A stretch of DNA of 64,000 nt from Ciona savignyi (taxonomy: Eukaryota; Chordata; Ascidiacea; Phlebobranchia; Cionidae): the NCBI GenBank assembly GCA_000149265.1, contig CH003024.1, positions 597,447 to 661,446 on the forward strand, read 5' to 3'. The position numbers and the translations under genes are program-made. Under the pieces are notes generated by a model. The model ran no database searches, was not told where the DNA came from, and saw only the letters and a program-made list of their open reading frames with translations. Shown here one piece after another: positions 12,186-25,070 of the stretch (its first letter is position 1; each line of letters opens with the position of its first letter).

Positions 12186-14532
12186 TCACACAGTAATGCA
12201 ATCGATCGATGAGTATTCCACTGCGCCATGCAACTGTATTTTGTCAATCGTCATCGCCATTACTGGATCACGTGGGCAAACGCAGAGCTGAGTGACGTCA
12301 TCGATCTCCGTTTGGTTAAGAACACGAGGCCAGATCATTGGACTCATGATCTTTCCCCTGTTAAAGGAAAAAATATTAAGAAAAAAACCTAAGTGACATT
12401 AAGCGGACCTGAGATAAGGCCCTTTCTAATGTCTGTGTAATACAGTGTGTATTAATATTAATATAGTGTGTCTATATATGTTAATACAATGTGTCGTTTG
12501 CAGGTATAGTGTGTCTTTTGCAAATAATATAGTTTGTCTTTTGCAGGTAGGGAACCGCCACAGTTCATATACAAATTAAAGATATATTACAAGATTTAAA
12601 ACATTTAACCTGAATGATTGTATAGCTTGAAAACCACCCGCATTAACTCGGTCCTGGTCTTGTCCGAATATCATCGATCCTCCACCTCGCATTATCCCAC
12701 CACTGTATGGGAAACTCCCTATGCTGGTACCATTGATGTACATTCCAACTTGTGATGTTAGTGTTGAAAACCAAATGCACATATGGGTCTGTAAAACAAT
12801 TACAATAAAAAGTATGTTACAATGTAATCACTACATGTTCATTTACAATAGAAATGTATAACTTGTTTCTCAATATCTGTTCCAAATAATATTTTAGAAA
12901 TTTTGAAGTGTTTTGTTGTGAGATTTCTCGGTTAGCTTGTGCGCTATGCCATGTGTTTTAAATTTACGTTTTATTATGTATAAGAGTATAGTTTACAAGT
13001 TTAAAAAACCTCTCTTAGGCCAATAACTTAACGTAGATATTAAATACAAATGCAAGTTGTAAAAGCGTTTTGGTATGTTTGGTGTTGCACGTTTTCGTAA
13101 CAAGTTCTCTTGTGATAGGTCTTATCAAGCCTCGCGATGAGACGTAACAAAGCATATTTAATGCATAACAGATAAAACAACATTACATTTAAACATTAAT
13201 TATTCACTGTGAATCGTCAGATAACTTCGCGCCCACCGTCGGGTGACCGGATTTCTTGCAGTGTGTTGTGTAAGATTCAGATGTTCCTTCAAATAAGTAG
13301 AAAACAATAATCCGCTGGGTTTGGGCAATATTCGTTAAATGTCTTGCCAAAGACACAACAGACTAGCTAGCGATCAGTTTCGAACCTTCAACCCTTCGGC
13401 GGAACGGCGACGAACTAACCAAAAGACTAAATTCTAGTTATATATACATAATAGAAATATTTTTATAAAAATAATTTGAGATTAAAATAACTTTAGTCTG
13501 GGAACTTCTCGTTGTAAACTGACATAAGGTTTTAACAAAAGATCGTAGTACGCCTAGCTAAACGATTTTTCGTACCCATTTATTCGACATGTCCGGGATG
13601 TGAAATGATTTTACTTTTTTATTGTCCATGTGAAAATTCACTTGTCTAGAAGATTTCAGTATGATCATCATTTCATTATGTCGCTCGATGGTTGCATAGC
13701 TCAGCAAACAGTCGCCGCTGAAGCTGGAGGTTCGAAACCACATGCAAACAGTGGCAGCAGAGAGGCTAGGCACAGGTAAACGGTATCGAATGTAATCCGT
13801 CACTTGATCAGCACGAGGGAAATTGTATACCTCGTTGGGACAACCTTTAAAAAGAAAATTAATTATCTCAAAAATAACAACAACTATATTGATCAAGATT
13901 AACAGAAATTGTTACTTCGTGTAAAACTTGTTAATTGAAGTGTTTGAATTTTAAGGCAATTAAATGTCACACATAGTCAGGTTGATCTACTTGTATTTAC
14001 TCAAGGTACTATCCAAATATAATTTACTAATACTACATAGTTTGGGATCAACGAAAATATTTAATTTTAAAGGTAGCTATACTCTTTCGAATAAACAACA
14101 ATGAAAGTTTCTTTAACCGGAACTATAGTATAATAAATCTGTACTTACTTTCTACATGAATCACCCAGTGAACAACAAGATGAGCTTGCCAGCCTGTAGA
14201 CTGGTCAGTGCGTTCTAGTTTCACCCAAAACCCAGAGGAATCAATATCACCCACAGTTAGTTTAAATGTGTGCGGCAAAGATGGATGGTAGGTTACTACT
14301 GATGCTTTAACCGTAAAAGGGTTAAAATTAATGCACTTTTGATAACTTATAAACTCAATTTTAGTCGGAGAATCCGAATTCGAATGAATTTCAGTTTGTC
14401 CATGCTGAGGTGTAATATCTGCCATATAAAAGTTAGGATATAAAATCACATGACCTTTTCTTACAAAAAAGGCTTACCTGATAGAGCAATCCATAAACCA
14501 CAAAACAAGACCAAGATATTAAAGAATTTCAT
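12186..14532 (-). CDS. LP3: H-type lectin-pentraxin fusion protein
   Basis: Exons 14478-14532, 14149-14418, 13576-13844, 12610-12788 and 12186-12357 give 945 nt (314 aa). Signal peptide MKFFNILVLFCGLWIALS. Lectin subtype B, with the exon ending HVE plus phase-1 A, so the junction codon is Ser instead of Gly. The pentraxin half has the IERHNEM variant of the calcium-ligand loop and GFQAIQSF, where Gln replaces the acidic ligand equivalent to Glu147 of C-reactive protein. Calcium affinity may therefore be altered. The C-terminal exon carries KIQLHG instead of the KMELHG of most copies. Near-identical to LP7. A minus-strand SINE-A lies in intron 3, and intron 4 has a short TATAGTGTGTCTTTTGCA repeat. 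Confidence 0.87.
12425..12550. repeat. Intron 4 minisatellite of LP3
   Basis: Imperfect tandem units of about 25-35 bp built on ATATAGTGTGTCTTTTGCA. The homologous tract is in LP7 intron 4 (31145-31268) and not in the other copies. Confidence 0.7.
13205..13425 (-). mobile_element. SINE-A in LP3 intron 3
   Basis: The reverse complement reads GTTAGTTCGTCGCCGTTCCG (tRNA-like head), GGTTGAAGGTTCGAAACTG (box B-like), TGTGTCTTTGGCAAGACATT, then GTCACCCGACGGTGGGCGC. It has the same orientation as the gene. The orthologous insertion is in LP7, so it predates that duplication. Confidence 0.8.
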
Positions 14533-14783
14533 ATTTATATACGAAAACTTTAAAAAATATTAAATATAACCTTGGCACAAGATTCTTATTTTAAGCCTGG
14601 GACAACGACGATTCTTTACTATGAACAATTTTGTTTACATAATATACTTTTGATACACCTTAACTAACCGCGACCATTTTTATATAGACCTCTCTTTTGA
14701 TACGCGTTATTCAAAGCAAGTCTTTACCAAATTGTAATTGGAAAGTTTGAACTTAACACTCAACAGAAATGCTACGACGTTGG

Positions 14784-14817
14784 TGATGTCAATTGCTACA
14801 CCATTGCATTTACGTCA
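14784..14817 (-). promoter_or_regulatory. Paired CRE-like motifs upstream of LP3
   Basis: TGATGTCA (14784-14791) and TTACGTCA (14810-14817) lie about 280 bp before the ATG, in a segment retained in most LP copies. LP7, the closest paralogue, has TTAGGTCA at the second site. Confidence 0.4.
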
Positions 14818-15125
14818 CTAAGGTTAGTCAAACAAGTTAAACTTTTTGTAAATTAATCTAAGAATCATTTTTGAATTTGTTAGATTTTATTACAATAAAA
14901 AAAACATTTTTTTATTCTATTATCTTGTTTATATCGGGTATAAAGTGTAAATACACTTCCCGTAAGGACTCAACTACAGTTAATTGCTCTTGATAAAATG
15001 ATTAACACTGTATTTGTGACAAACCCTGATTATCAAAACAAATCAATTGATGTTTGCTGATATTTTCCGTGAACATGCAGTCACTGTAAAGGGTCATTAG
15101 TTTAGACAATCCTTTTCCGGTAAAA

Positions 15126-15134
15126 CTCGCGAGG
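15126..15134. promoter_or_regulatory. CTCGCGAGG element upstream of LP3
   Basis: A CpG-containing palindromic core in otherwise AT-rich DNA about 600 bp before the start. It is conserved near LP4, LP6, LP7, LP9 and LP10 and absent near LP5 and LP8. Confidence 0.35.
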
Positions 15135-16974
15135 TAGACCAACTAAATGATCACTCTACACCATTATTCTTGTTTGCAGCAAGCAAAGGCTGTTATTACA
15201 TCTATCGAATTTAAAAAGTGTAACAGACTCTACAGGTTGGAAATGTTACAAAGCATTTTATCTAAAACATTTGTTTTCATTTTACCTCACGTAAATTAGT
15301 AAAGTTGACTCGTGTTTTTTAAAAACAACAGCAATTAGTTATGTCGTGAATCTGTCACCTCTCCAATTGTCTTTTGCTTTGGATATTTAAATAACTATAG
15401 GTCACATACAAAATAACTAAATCTTTAAACCGGGTTTTAAAATCACACACAGTAATTCGCGGACAACTGTAGAAATCGAATGACAGAGCTGATTTAAGAG
15501 CGATTTCGAATTATTATTGAGTCGGGGATTAGCGTTAATGCTACGTCAGCCAGGCGTAGCAGATAAAATGCTATTGGGCAAAAGGGAACGCTAGGTTTTC
15601 GACATCCTATGGCTGGGCAGAATTCCTGCAATTAAGTATAATGTGCTTTGCGATTGGTGGTTGTGTACCGCTTGCACATGCCACCAATCTGCGCGTACTC
15701 CATTTGCACGCACCAAATCGGGCAACACCAAATCTAAGACCATTCATTTTGTGTTGCACAAGGCGATGATTTACCTCAAAATCTGAAACACTCTCACAGA
15801 TTTGTGTTTGTCCTGTCAAACCTTTTTATTGCATGGGTTACAAAATTAATGTTTAGCAAATATATATTGTATGGCCAAATAGATTGGTGAGTAGGTGAAT
15901 ATCCTTTCAGCTGTAACGTTTGAGTTTCGAAACAAGTCGATTGTGTTTTAAGGCAGGCACTTAGGAAACATCTTTTAAACCTGCGGTGGAATAAAGTATT
16001 GTACTGAAATTAATGCAAGTCATATATATTTTGACGGTAACCCGCATGAGAACAATCTCTTATAATGTAACAATGTCTTTACCGGTCGCTGTTGATACTT
16101 CCCACTTTTAAAACCGTTAGAACATCTATTTTCCATATATTACTGTTGTAGTTTATTGCTTAAAGCAGTTGTGTTGAATGGGTTTTGAAATACTTATTGC
16201 AAAAACAAGCTATTTATGCACAGAAATGACAGCTGATTACATGTTTTTGAAAACTCATCTAAAAGTTTATCAACTAAAAACAGATGACGTGTAGTGTAGG
16301 TGATTTTTTCACCTATTGCGAGATCTTTAGGGACTTTAAGCGACGATGAACACAAGCACACTGTTTTGTTTGTATTTACTACGTTGTCACCTGTGCACTC
16401 AATTGTTTTTTTCCTTTTTTGGTTTAACACTACGTTTCACGTATTTGCAGGTATCATCCAACACTCACCTGGCTTCGCTTTGCTTATATTCATGTTTTTA
16501 ATGCTTTTATTTGTTTTATTTTTAAATATTTTTGGTTTTATTTTTTCTATCGCCGGACAACTTGAATTGTGTATGGGAACACAATATTTTAAAATGGGGA
16601 GAGTGTAACAATGTCTAACCTCCTTGCGTGCATTGATTACCAATTGTTGGCATGGACAAACAATAATTGCGTTTTCCCATTTATACATTGGTTAAGACAA
16701 GTGTTACATGGACAAACAGATCAAGTGATACAATGCCAAAAAATCAAAGAGACTTTCAGTATAATAACAGTTGATTTCGATCAGAAAAGTTGACTTGTAT
16801 ATACGCAAAGTATAAGCTAATAATTTATACTGAGATCTGACAGTGAATATTTTAATTCATCAATCAGATTAAACTTGTCAATTTTCGATTATGTAATCTT
16901 CGAAACGATCCACTTAGAGGTGTTTATTAATGAATACCAATTTAATTTTGGTGATTACCCGGTGATAGGACTGG

Positions 16975-17070
16975 TTGCGGTTCGATGTTTCGAACTTGTG
17001 TTTGCCATGGCCGTATGAATGAAAATCCGTATATGTATCGGACACGTTAACCATTCGGCCACACGACCGT
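16975..17070 (-). mobile_element. SINE-B copy
   Basis: The minus strand starts ACGGTCGTGTGGCCGAATGG (box A-like), then CGATACATATACGG, ending near a GTTCGAAACATCG box B-like motif. The same insertion is at 35704-35795. Confidence 0.7.
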
Positions 17071-17747
17071 AATTGAAAGTAGATAAAAATTGGAAAAAAT
17101 CCAAAACTTGCAATAGTTGTTTCTATCATATCAGTAAGAAAAGTTTATTAATTAAAGTACACAATGGTTCAGAAAATAAAGTTAATTTTGATTATTTCTT
17201 GCCACCACCTGGCACTAACAACCAAGAATGGAATCCTATTTTCGGCTGCACCCGATCTAAGAGAGGTTCGCAGCAGCAGCGCCATCTAACGGTAAAACAT
17301 CTATTAAAATATCATGTAAAATCTTTTATCCGAAGACAATATTTTGCTAATTTACATTTTATTAAAATTCATCCATATTTTACATTTGCACTTACACAAA
17401 ATGGTTCTAAAATAAAAATAAAACTTATTTAAGAATACACAGTTTATAAATTAAAGATAGGTTAATTCCCAATTAAAACATGGGAAATGTAAAACGCTGT
17501 GCAGATCAAAGTGGATTTAGTTTGCAAGGTAAAGTTTCTTGGCATAATGATTTAAAAGCAGTGGTCAATATGTGAAAATGTGAGATTATTAAGTTAAATT
17601 TTCTAATAGTTTCGTTTCCATCTAATAATAAGTTGACTGCAAACAAGATTACACAGGCGTGAAATTTTAAGTGTTACTTAATTAATGAATAATAAATTCT
17701 GGTACAAAAAGTGATTTTTACATCTAAACTCTTCTTAGATGAAAAAT

Positions 17748-19634
17748 TCACACGGTAATGCACTCGGTCGATAAGTATTCCACTGCACCATGCAGCTCCA
17801 TTTTGTCAATCGTCATCGCCATTACTTCATCACGTGGGCAAAGGCATATCTGAGTGACGTCATCAATCTCCGTTTGGTTAAGAACACGAGGCCAGATCAT
17901 TGGACTCACAATCTTTCCCCTGTCAAAGAGAAAAATAAGAAAAAGAACGATATTTACGGGACTGTGATGGACGGCACGAAATTGACGACATATAATAATT
18001 AAAACATTGTGTCTATTACAGTTGGCAACCGCCATATTTCATATACAAATTATGCATATATTTCTTGATTACAAAGATCCAACCTGAATGATTGCGAAGC
18101 TTGCAAACCACCCGCATTAACCTGGTCCTGGTCTTGTCCAAATATCATTGATCCCCCAACCCGCATTACTCCACCACTATACGGGAAATTCCCTACGCTG
18201 GTACCATTGACGAACATTCCAACTTGTGATGTTTGTGTTGAAAACCAAACGCACATATGAGTCTGAGATACAATTACAAAATTTATAAAGCATGTTAAAT
18301 TGAAATTATCATACTGGTCAAAATGCTACCATCGTTACTGCAAGTTGAGCAGTATCTTGTAATATTTTAGAGTTTAAATTAAATGGTTGTAAGATTTTTT
18401 AGCCAATTAAACTTGTGATCTGTGTTTTAATATAAAACTTTTCTTTATGTATATCGAAGTGAAGTTTACAAATTTATAAAAGCCTACTTTGTAAAATAAT
18501 TTAATAACCGAATTTTGGCTGTAACTTAAAAGAAATGGAATTCTAGTGTAAGCTGTAATAGCGTTTTGTTTCTGCTGGCATTTTGCGGATTCCCACTGAG
18601 CTACATCTGGTGTAATAGGCGGTGCGATTTTATTTTAACTTCACATATATTCAAAATAAAATTAAACCAGAATTCAAGAATCAAAATATCTTTGGCCTGA
18701 ATATGTTTCGGTATAAACTGGCATAAGGTCTTGCTTGACAATGTATTGTATCAACTATGATGATGTTTGCTCTTACCCATTTATTGGCCACATCCGGGAT
18801 AGTAAAATATTTTACTTTAACATTATCTATGTAAACGATGATTCGTGCTGAACTTTCTAGCATGATCATCATTTCATTACTCCGCGCATCACTGGTTGCG
18901 TAGCTCAGCAAAGTGTCGTCGCTGAAGCTAGAGGTACGAAACCACATGCAAACAGTGGCAGCAGAGAGGCTAGGCACAGGTAAACGATATCGAATGTAAT
19001 CGGTCACTTGATAAGCACGAGGGAAATTGTATACCTCGTTTGGACAACCTTTTAAAGAAATTGAATATTTAAAAACTTAACAACAAATATAATGAACAAG
19101 AGCAATATGCTTAATTATCTTAATTACAAAACAACATTTGTTTCAATTAGAACAATAATTAGTAGAGTATCATTAGAAATATCAAGTTTTCCTCATTTAA
19201 AAATGCGAGTGCCATTGACCGGAACTAGGGTGTATTAAAACTGAACTAACCTTCAAAATAAATCACCCAATGAACAACAAGATGAGCTTGCCAGCCTGTA
19301 GATTGGTCCGTGCGTTCCAGTTTGACCAAAAACCCAGTGGAATCAATATAACCCACTGTCACATTAAATGTGTGCGGCAAAGGAGGATTGTAGGTCGTAA
19401 CTGATGCTTTGACGATAAACGGTTCATAATGTATGCACATATGATATCCTACAAATAACGTATTCGTCATAGATTTCGAATTGGAATAAATTTCAGTTTG
19501 TCCATGTTGTGGTGTCTTTTCTGCCATATATTAAAAAGGACTCAAAAATCAAATAAAAGTTTCTTATAAAAACGCTTACCTGAAACAGCAACGTCTAAAC
19601 CACAAAACAAGACCAAGATATTAAAGAATTTCAT
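17748..19634 (-). CDS. LP4: H-type lectin-pentraxin fusion protein
   Basis: Exons 19580-19634, 19251-19520, 18777-19048, 18084-18262 and 17748-17919 give 948 nt (315 aa). Signal peptide MKFFNILVLFCGLDVAVS. Lectin subtype A (GYHMCIHYEPF, NVT sequon, STGFLVKLERTD) joined to a pentraxin of the SDARSNEM type. Gln (LQASQSF) replaces the acidic ligand. A Val interrupts the otherwise invariant MRGGGS loop (MRVGGS). The C-terminal exon is the MELHGAVEYLSTECITV type, shared with LP6 and LP8. All splice sites are canonical. Confidence 0.86.
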
Positions 19635-19932
19635 ATTTACTTACGCCAGCTTTAAAAAATCTTAACTGTGACCTTTGTACAGGTTTCTTATTTTAATTCT
19701 TGAACAACGACGATTCTTCACTATATACAATTTTGAATACACAATATACTTCTGAAGAAACGGTATTGTAGCACTTTATCTAAGCGCGACTATTTTTACA
19801 ATATCCTCTCTTTAGATACGCGGTATTCAAAGCAAGTTTGTCCCAAATTCCAGTTGAAGAGTTTTATTTTAAAACTCGTAGTGTCATCCGAAATGCTGTG
19901 GATGTTTCATGTTATTTACTACACCATTGCAT

Positions 19933-19940
19933 TTACGTCA
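19933..19940 (-). promoter_or_regulatory. CRE-like TTACGTCA upstream of LP4
   Basis: About 300 bp before the ATG, at the same relative position as in LP3 and LP8. Confidence 0.35.
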
Positions 19941-20254
19941 CTGTAACGTTAGTCAAACAAGTTAACCTTTCCTAACTTGATCTAGGAATACTTTCCGAAT
20001 CAGGTTAGAATTTGTTATATTAAAGAAAACTTATTTTTTATTTATTCTATTATCCTTCCTATATGTTATAAAGTGTAAATGCACCTCCCGTACAAGGACT
20101 CAACTACAATTAATTGCTTACAATAAAAACCCTAACACGGCATTTGTGACAAACCCTGATCATCAAAACAAATCAATCCGTGTTGGCTTATATTTTCCGT
20201 GAACATAAAGCCACTGAAAGGGGTCATTAGTTTAGACAATCCTTTTCCGGTAAA

Positions 20255-20264
20255 TCTCGCGAGG
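20255..20264. promoter_or_regulatory. TCTCGCGAGG element upstream of LP4
   Basis: It sits between CCGGTAAA and GTCGAGCAACTGA, a context repeated exactly upstream of LP6 (29983-29992) and closely upstream of LP7 (33858-33867) and LP9 (44250-44259). Confidence 0.35.
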
Positions 20265-21679
20265 TCGAGCAACTGATTGATCACTCTACAGTCTACACCA
20301 TTATTCTTGTTTGCAGCAAACAAAGGCTGCCATTAGATCTATCGAATTTGGAAAGAGTAACATACTCTACACGTTGGTAGTATCATTACAAAACATTTAA
20401 CCAAAACATTTGGTTACATTTTAGGCCCTGGCTAAAGGCTACTTCAAGTAAATAAGAAAAAGCAGTAATGTTGTGAATCTTTCACCTCTTTAATTGTCCT
20501 TTCCTTGAATATTTAAATAACCACATAGTTTTTATACAAAATTAACTAAATCTTTAAACTGGGTTGTTAAATTAAACACAATAATTCGCAGACGACCGTG
20601 GAAAACGAATGGCAGTCCTGATCGATATCGAATTATTATACGTCTCGGATTGAAGTTAAAGCGGTATCAGCCAGGAGTTGCGGCTTAAATGTTATTGGAC
20701 GGACGGAAACGCTAGGTTTTCTACACCTATTGGATGGCCAAAATGCCTACATGTAAATAAAATGCAGCCTTGTCATTCGTACTTGAAGGCCGCTTGCACA
20801 AGCGGCCAAACTGCGTGTAATTCCATTTGTACCTACCAAATTAGACCCACCAAATCTAAGAGCATTTATTTTAGTGTTGCTTAGAAGATGTCTAGAAGAA
20901 TCTAAAATACCCCAAATGATTTGTGTTTGTCGTGTTAAACTCTTTATATTTCATTACATGGCTTACACATGTTTAGCAGCTATATACATTTTCCGTCCAA
21001 AGAGCTTGGTGAGTAGATGCGTTTCATTTCAGTCGAAAGATTTCAGATTAAAAACAGGTCGATTGTGTCTTAAGGCAGGTACTTAGGAAACATCTCTTAA
21101 ATCTTGTGATTTGATGTTTTCTATACAAACTAAGGAGAATCTGAAATAATTTAACGGAAACCCGCGTTGGGCACGTTACACTGTCTTTTACCGGTCGCTG
21201 TTGATACTTTTCGCCTATAACCGTTAGAACATTACGACTATTTTCAATATATTACTGTTGTACTTTATTGTTTTAAAGCAGTTGTGTTGAATGGGTTTTT
21301 AAACTGATTATTATAAAAACAAGCAATTTATACATAACCATGACAACTTGCTACATGATTTTAAGAAACTCGTCTAAAAGTTTGACAACGGGAGATCAGA
21401 TGACATGTAGTGCGAAAGTTTATTTTTTTATCCAGGTCCCAAATATGTATTGGGAGTATATGTAGATTTAACATCTAAAATTTGAAACTAGGTCTTTCGA
21501 TGGGACAATGGAAAGTTTCATATTAAAAGTTAAATTGTCTATATTATGGTATACATCAAATAGTAAGATAGCATCAATCAAGAATACATGGACATGGACT
21601 TTTGAGTTAACTTCACTAATGGATAATGAATTAGAAAACACAAATTAATTTTCATTTAAACTTTCTTTGAGAAAGATTT

Positions 21680-24025
21680 TTAAACAGTAAAGCAATCGAT
21701 CGATGAATATTCCATTGCACCATGCAGCTGTACTCTGTCAATCGTCATCGCCATTACTGGATCACGTGGGCAAACGCAGAGCTGAGTGACGTCATCGATC
21801 TCCGTTTGGTTAAGAACACGAGGCCGGATCATTGGACTCACAATCTTTCCCCTGTTAAAGACGAAATTGACGGCACTGTGATTGACGGCTCGAAATTGAC
21901 GACATGGGATAATTAAAACACTCTGTCTATTGCATGTCGGTGACGGCTATATTTCATATACAAATTATAGATATATTTCTTAATTTAAAAATCCGACCTG
22001 AATGACTGTGAAGCATCCAAACCACCCGCATTAACTCTGTCCTGATCTTGTCCGAATATCATCGATCCTCCACCTCGTCTTACCCCACCACTGTACGGGA
22101 AACTCCCTTGGTTGCTACCATTGACGAACATTCCAAATTGTGATGCTTTCGTGGAAAACCAAACGCACATATGGGTTTAAGAAACAACTACAATCGATAA
22201 AGTAGGTTTCTTTAAAATACCCACATTGATTATAATATAACCAATGTTACTGCAAGTTGCGAAATATCTGCATCTTGTAATATTTTAGAGTTTAAATTAA
22301 ATGGATGTAAGATGTTTTAGTAAATTTAACTTGTGCTCTGTGTTTTAATATATAACTTTATATTATGTATAGAAGTAAAGTTTAGAAAGACTACTGTGTA
22401 AAATAATATAAAAAAAACAAATTTGGCTGTAAATTAAAAGAAATGAAAAACGCGTGTAAGCTGTAGATGGCATATAACCAATTAAGACCTCTGTGAACGG
22501 CAGGATGTGACGAGTGGTAGCCTCCATGGGTCATTGTTTTTAAACGAGTGTTTTGCAGAGTAACAATGGTGGTGATTCCCCAATGTTTGTTCGGTTGAAT
22601 GCAGCATGTGCTAGGCTGCGCGCCGGTGTTCTCGTTTAGCTGTTAAGTTTTGTAATCGTGAAGCAGTGCTTTGTAAAATAAAGGTGTTGATTGTGCATCT
22701 GCTAGCTGTTTTGTTGGGAAAGAGTTACCGATGTACGAAGGGGTATTGGCTCAAAAATTTTAAGCAAAATTTTGGAGGGTTTTAAGTTTAGGTTGCAGAT
22801 CCAAGCTTCAGTTTCAAATTGTGAAAAAATCTAAGACTTCCTATGTTAGGATTTTAAGTGACAGCGGTTTTTGTGAGGTGATTTTGCATTGGAGAGATAG
22901 GGAGAATAATTAGTTGAACGCCTCCTAAAATAGCGTTTTAGTTCTGCTGGAATTACTCGTTTTATGGTAAGTCGGAGTCCCGCTGTGTAGGCCTAGTAGG
23001 CTGTGCGATTTTATTTTAACTATACATATATTGAGAACAAAATTAAAACAAAATCTAACCCATTTGTTGGTCATGTCGGTGATTGTAAATAGTTTTGCTC
23101 TGGTATTAACCATGTAGACGCCGATTTGAGTTAAACCTTTAAGTATGATCAACATTTCATTACTCCGCGCATCACTGGTTGCGTAGCTCAGCAAAGTGTC
23201 GTCGCTGAAGCTAGAAGTACGAAACCACATGCAAACAGTGGCAGCAGAGAGGCTAGGCACAGGTAAACGATATCGAATGTAATCCGTTACTTGATTAGCA
23301 CGAGGGAAATTGTATACCTCGCTTGGACAACCTTTGAATGAAATAGAATGTTTAAAAACTTAACAACAATTATAATGAACAAGATCAACCGATTTTGTTA
23401 CTTGATGTAAAAGGTGTTAATTGAAGTGTTTAATTTTAAGGCAATTAAATGTTACACATAGTCAGGTTGCTCTAATATTTTATTTGCTTAAGATACTACC
23501 CGAAAGGAAATAGAATTTACTAAAACTATATAGTTTGGAATCAACGAAAATATTTAATTTTAAAGGTTGTAATACTATTTTGAATAAAACAATATATGTT
23601 TCTTTAACCGAAACTATGGTATAATAAAACTGTACTTACTTTGTGCATAAATTACCCAATGAACAACAAGATGAGCTTGCCACCCGGTAGACAGATCAGT
23701 GCGCTCCAGTTTGACCCAAAACCCAGACGAATCAATATCACTCATAGTTAGTTTAAATGTGTGCGGCAAAGATGGATGGTAGGTTACTACTGATGCTTTA
23801 ACCATAAACGAGTTAAAATTAATGCACATTTGATAACTTATAAACTCCATTTTTGTCTGAGAATCCGAGTTCGAATGAATTTCAGTTTGTCCGTGCTGAG
23901 GTGTCATTTCTGCCATATAATGGCGAGGATGTTAAAATCATATAATATATATTCTTACAAAATGGCTTACCTGAAAGAGCAATGTCTAAACCACGAAACA
24001 AGACCAAGATATTGAAGAATTTCAT
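21680..24025 (-). pseudogene. LP5: lectin-pentraxin gene with a lost splice acceptor
   Basis: Exons align at 23971-24025, 23640-23909, 23060-23331, 21998-22176 and 21680-21851 (948 nt, frame kept). The acceptor of exon 4 is damaged: the minus strand reads TTTCTTAA before ACCCATATG, where the near-identical LP8 has TTTCTTAG. Further changes fit relaxed constraint: Cys to Arg in the signal peptide (LFRGLD), Pro to Ser in the lectin (FNSFMV), Trp to Arg in the conserved MIWPRV of exon 5 (MIRPRV), and a TTT-ACT-GTT-TAA end. Lectin subtype B, pentraxin type SDARSNEM, STKASQFG/NGSNQG variant of exon 4. It could still be expressed if a nearby AG is used, so the pseudogene call is an inference from these lesions. 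Confidence 0.72.
22464..22926. repeat. Insertion of about 465 bp in LP5 intron 3
   Basis: Compared with LP4 intron 3, the DNA between GTAAGCTGTAGA and AAATAGCGTTTTAGTTCTGC is extra and more GC-rich (it contains GGCTGCGCGCCGGTG). The same insert is in LP8 intron 3 (37265-37728). No clear terminal inverted repeats were seen, so the element type is unknown. Confidence 0.65.
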
Positions 24026-25070
24026 ATTTATTTGCGGAAACTTAAAAAAATAATACATATATATTCTTCATTCTGAACAATTTTGATTGCATAATATACT
24101 TTTAAAGCAACGGTATTTTAGCACCGAAACTAACTTCGACTATTTTATCAAGCCCTCTCTTTTAATACGCGGTATTCAAAACAAGTTTTTCCCGAATTCT
24201 CGTTGGAAAGTTTTAACCTAAAACGCGCAGTGTCGACCGAAAGGAACGGATTTGGTGATTTCATTTACTACACCAATGCATTTTGGTCAATAAACATAGT
24301 CAAACGAGTTAAACTTTTTTTTAAATTTATTTAAGAATATTTTCTAAATCTGTTTATTTAAAGAAAACTGTTTTCTTATTTAATCTATTATCCTGGTTAT
24401 ATCGGGTACAAAGTTTAAATGCACTTTCCGTTAAGACTCAACTACAGTTAATTGCTGTCAATAAAAACCCTAACAGCATTTGTGACAAACCCTGATCATC
24501 AAAACAAATCAATCCGTGTTGCCTTATATTTTCGGTGAACATAAAGCCACTGAAAAGGGTCAATAGTTTAGACAATCATCACTGTACGCCAATATTCTTT
24601 TGTGCAGCAAGCAAAGGCTGCCATTAGCTCTATCGAATAGGTTTGAAATGTTATTACAAAGAATTTTATCTAAAACCATTGTTGTCATTTTAACTAAAGT
24701 AAATAAGCAAAAGCCTTGACTTGAGTTTTTAAAAAATAACAGAAATTAGTACTGTGGTGAATCTTTTACCTCTTTAATTGTCTTTTGCTTTGGATATTTA
24801 AATTACCATAGTTCTTATGCTAATTTGAGTGCGATATTAAATTACTATTGCGTATTGACGTTAAGGCTGTGTCAGTTGGACGTTGCAGCTGAAATGCTAT
24901 TGGGCGGACGAAAACGATAGGTCCTCGTTCGCTTTGCTTATACTCATGTTTTAAAATAGGCTTTCAGTTGTTTTATTTTAAATTTTCTACGGTATTATTT
25001 TTTAGATTGGTAATTTATTATTTAACTAGGTTGCTTTTTTATTTTTATTTCATCGCCGAATAACTTCGTT

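Larger units (their letters stand above)
12000..17640. repeat. Segmental duplication, copy 1 (partner about 30730-36460)
   Basis: LP3, its introns and about 3 kb of upstream DNA correspond collinearly to LP7 and its upstream DNA at an offset of about 18.72-18.73 kb. Examples are lectin exon ends 14149/32879, exon 3 starts 13844/32573 and upstream landmarks 15607/34343 and 17073/35798. Divergence is a few percent with small indels, so the duplication is recent. Confidence 0.85.
14533..17747. other. Intergenic between LP3 and LP4
   Basis: Upstream DNA of LP3, duplicated at 33263-36501. It contains CRE-like motifs (14784-14817), the CTCGCGAGG element (15126-15134), a SINE-B at 16975-17070 and the LP4 3' flank from 17280. 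Open frames at 15607-15819, 16194-16608 and 17073-17432 have no domain, codon pattern or conservation beyond the duplication, so I do not call them genes. Confidence 0.6.
19635..21679. other. Intergenic between LP4 and LP5
   Basis: LP4 upstream DNA with TTACGTCA at 19933-19940 and TCTCGCGAGG at 20255-20264. Beyond that the DNA resembles 29.9-30.9 kb and 44.2-45.7 kb (the flanks upstream of LP6 and LP9). Open frames at 20132-21086 have no supporting features. Confidence 0.6.

Noticed and set aside
16194..16688. Open frames in the LP3 upstream DNA (also 34299-35345)
   Set aside because: The counterparts in the segmental duplication are frameshifted or differ in length, and no domain or splice pattern supports them.
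16975..17070. Possible tRNA-Ser/Leu-like gene on the minus strand (GGTCGTGTGGCCGAATGGTT)
   Set aside because: It recurs many times with degraded box B and insertions, so it is a tRNA-derived SINE and not a functional tRNA.
17790..18002. Conserved plus-strand frames of about 60-76 codons starting MQLHFVNRHRHY, seen at 3021, 17790, 21722, 26825, 30934, 41342 and 45711
   Set aside because: They are the exact antisense of exon 5 of each LP gene. Their conservation follows from selection on the minus-strand protein, and they run into intron sequence with no shared end.
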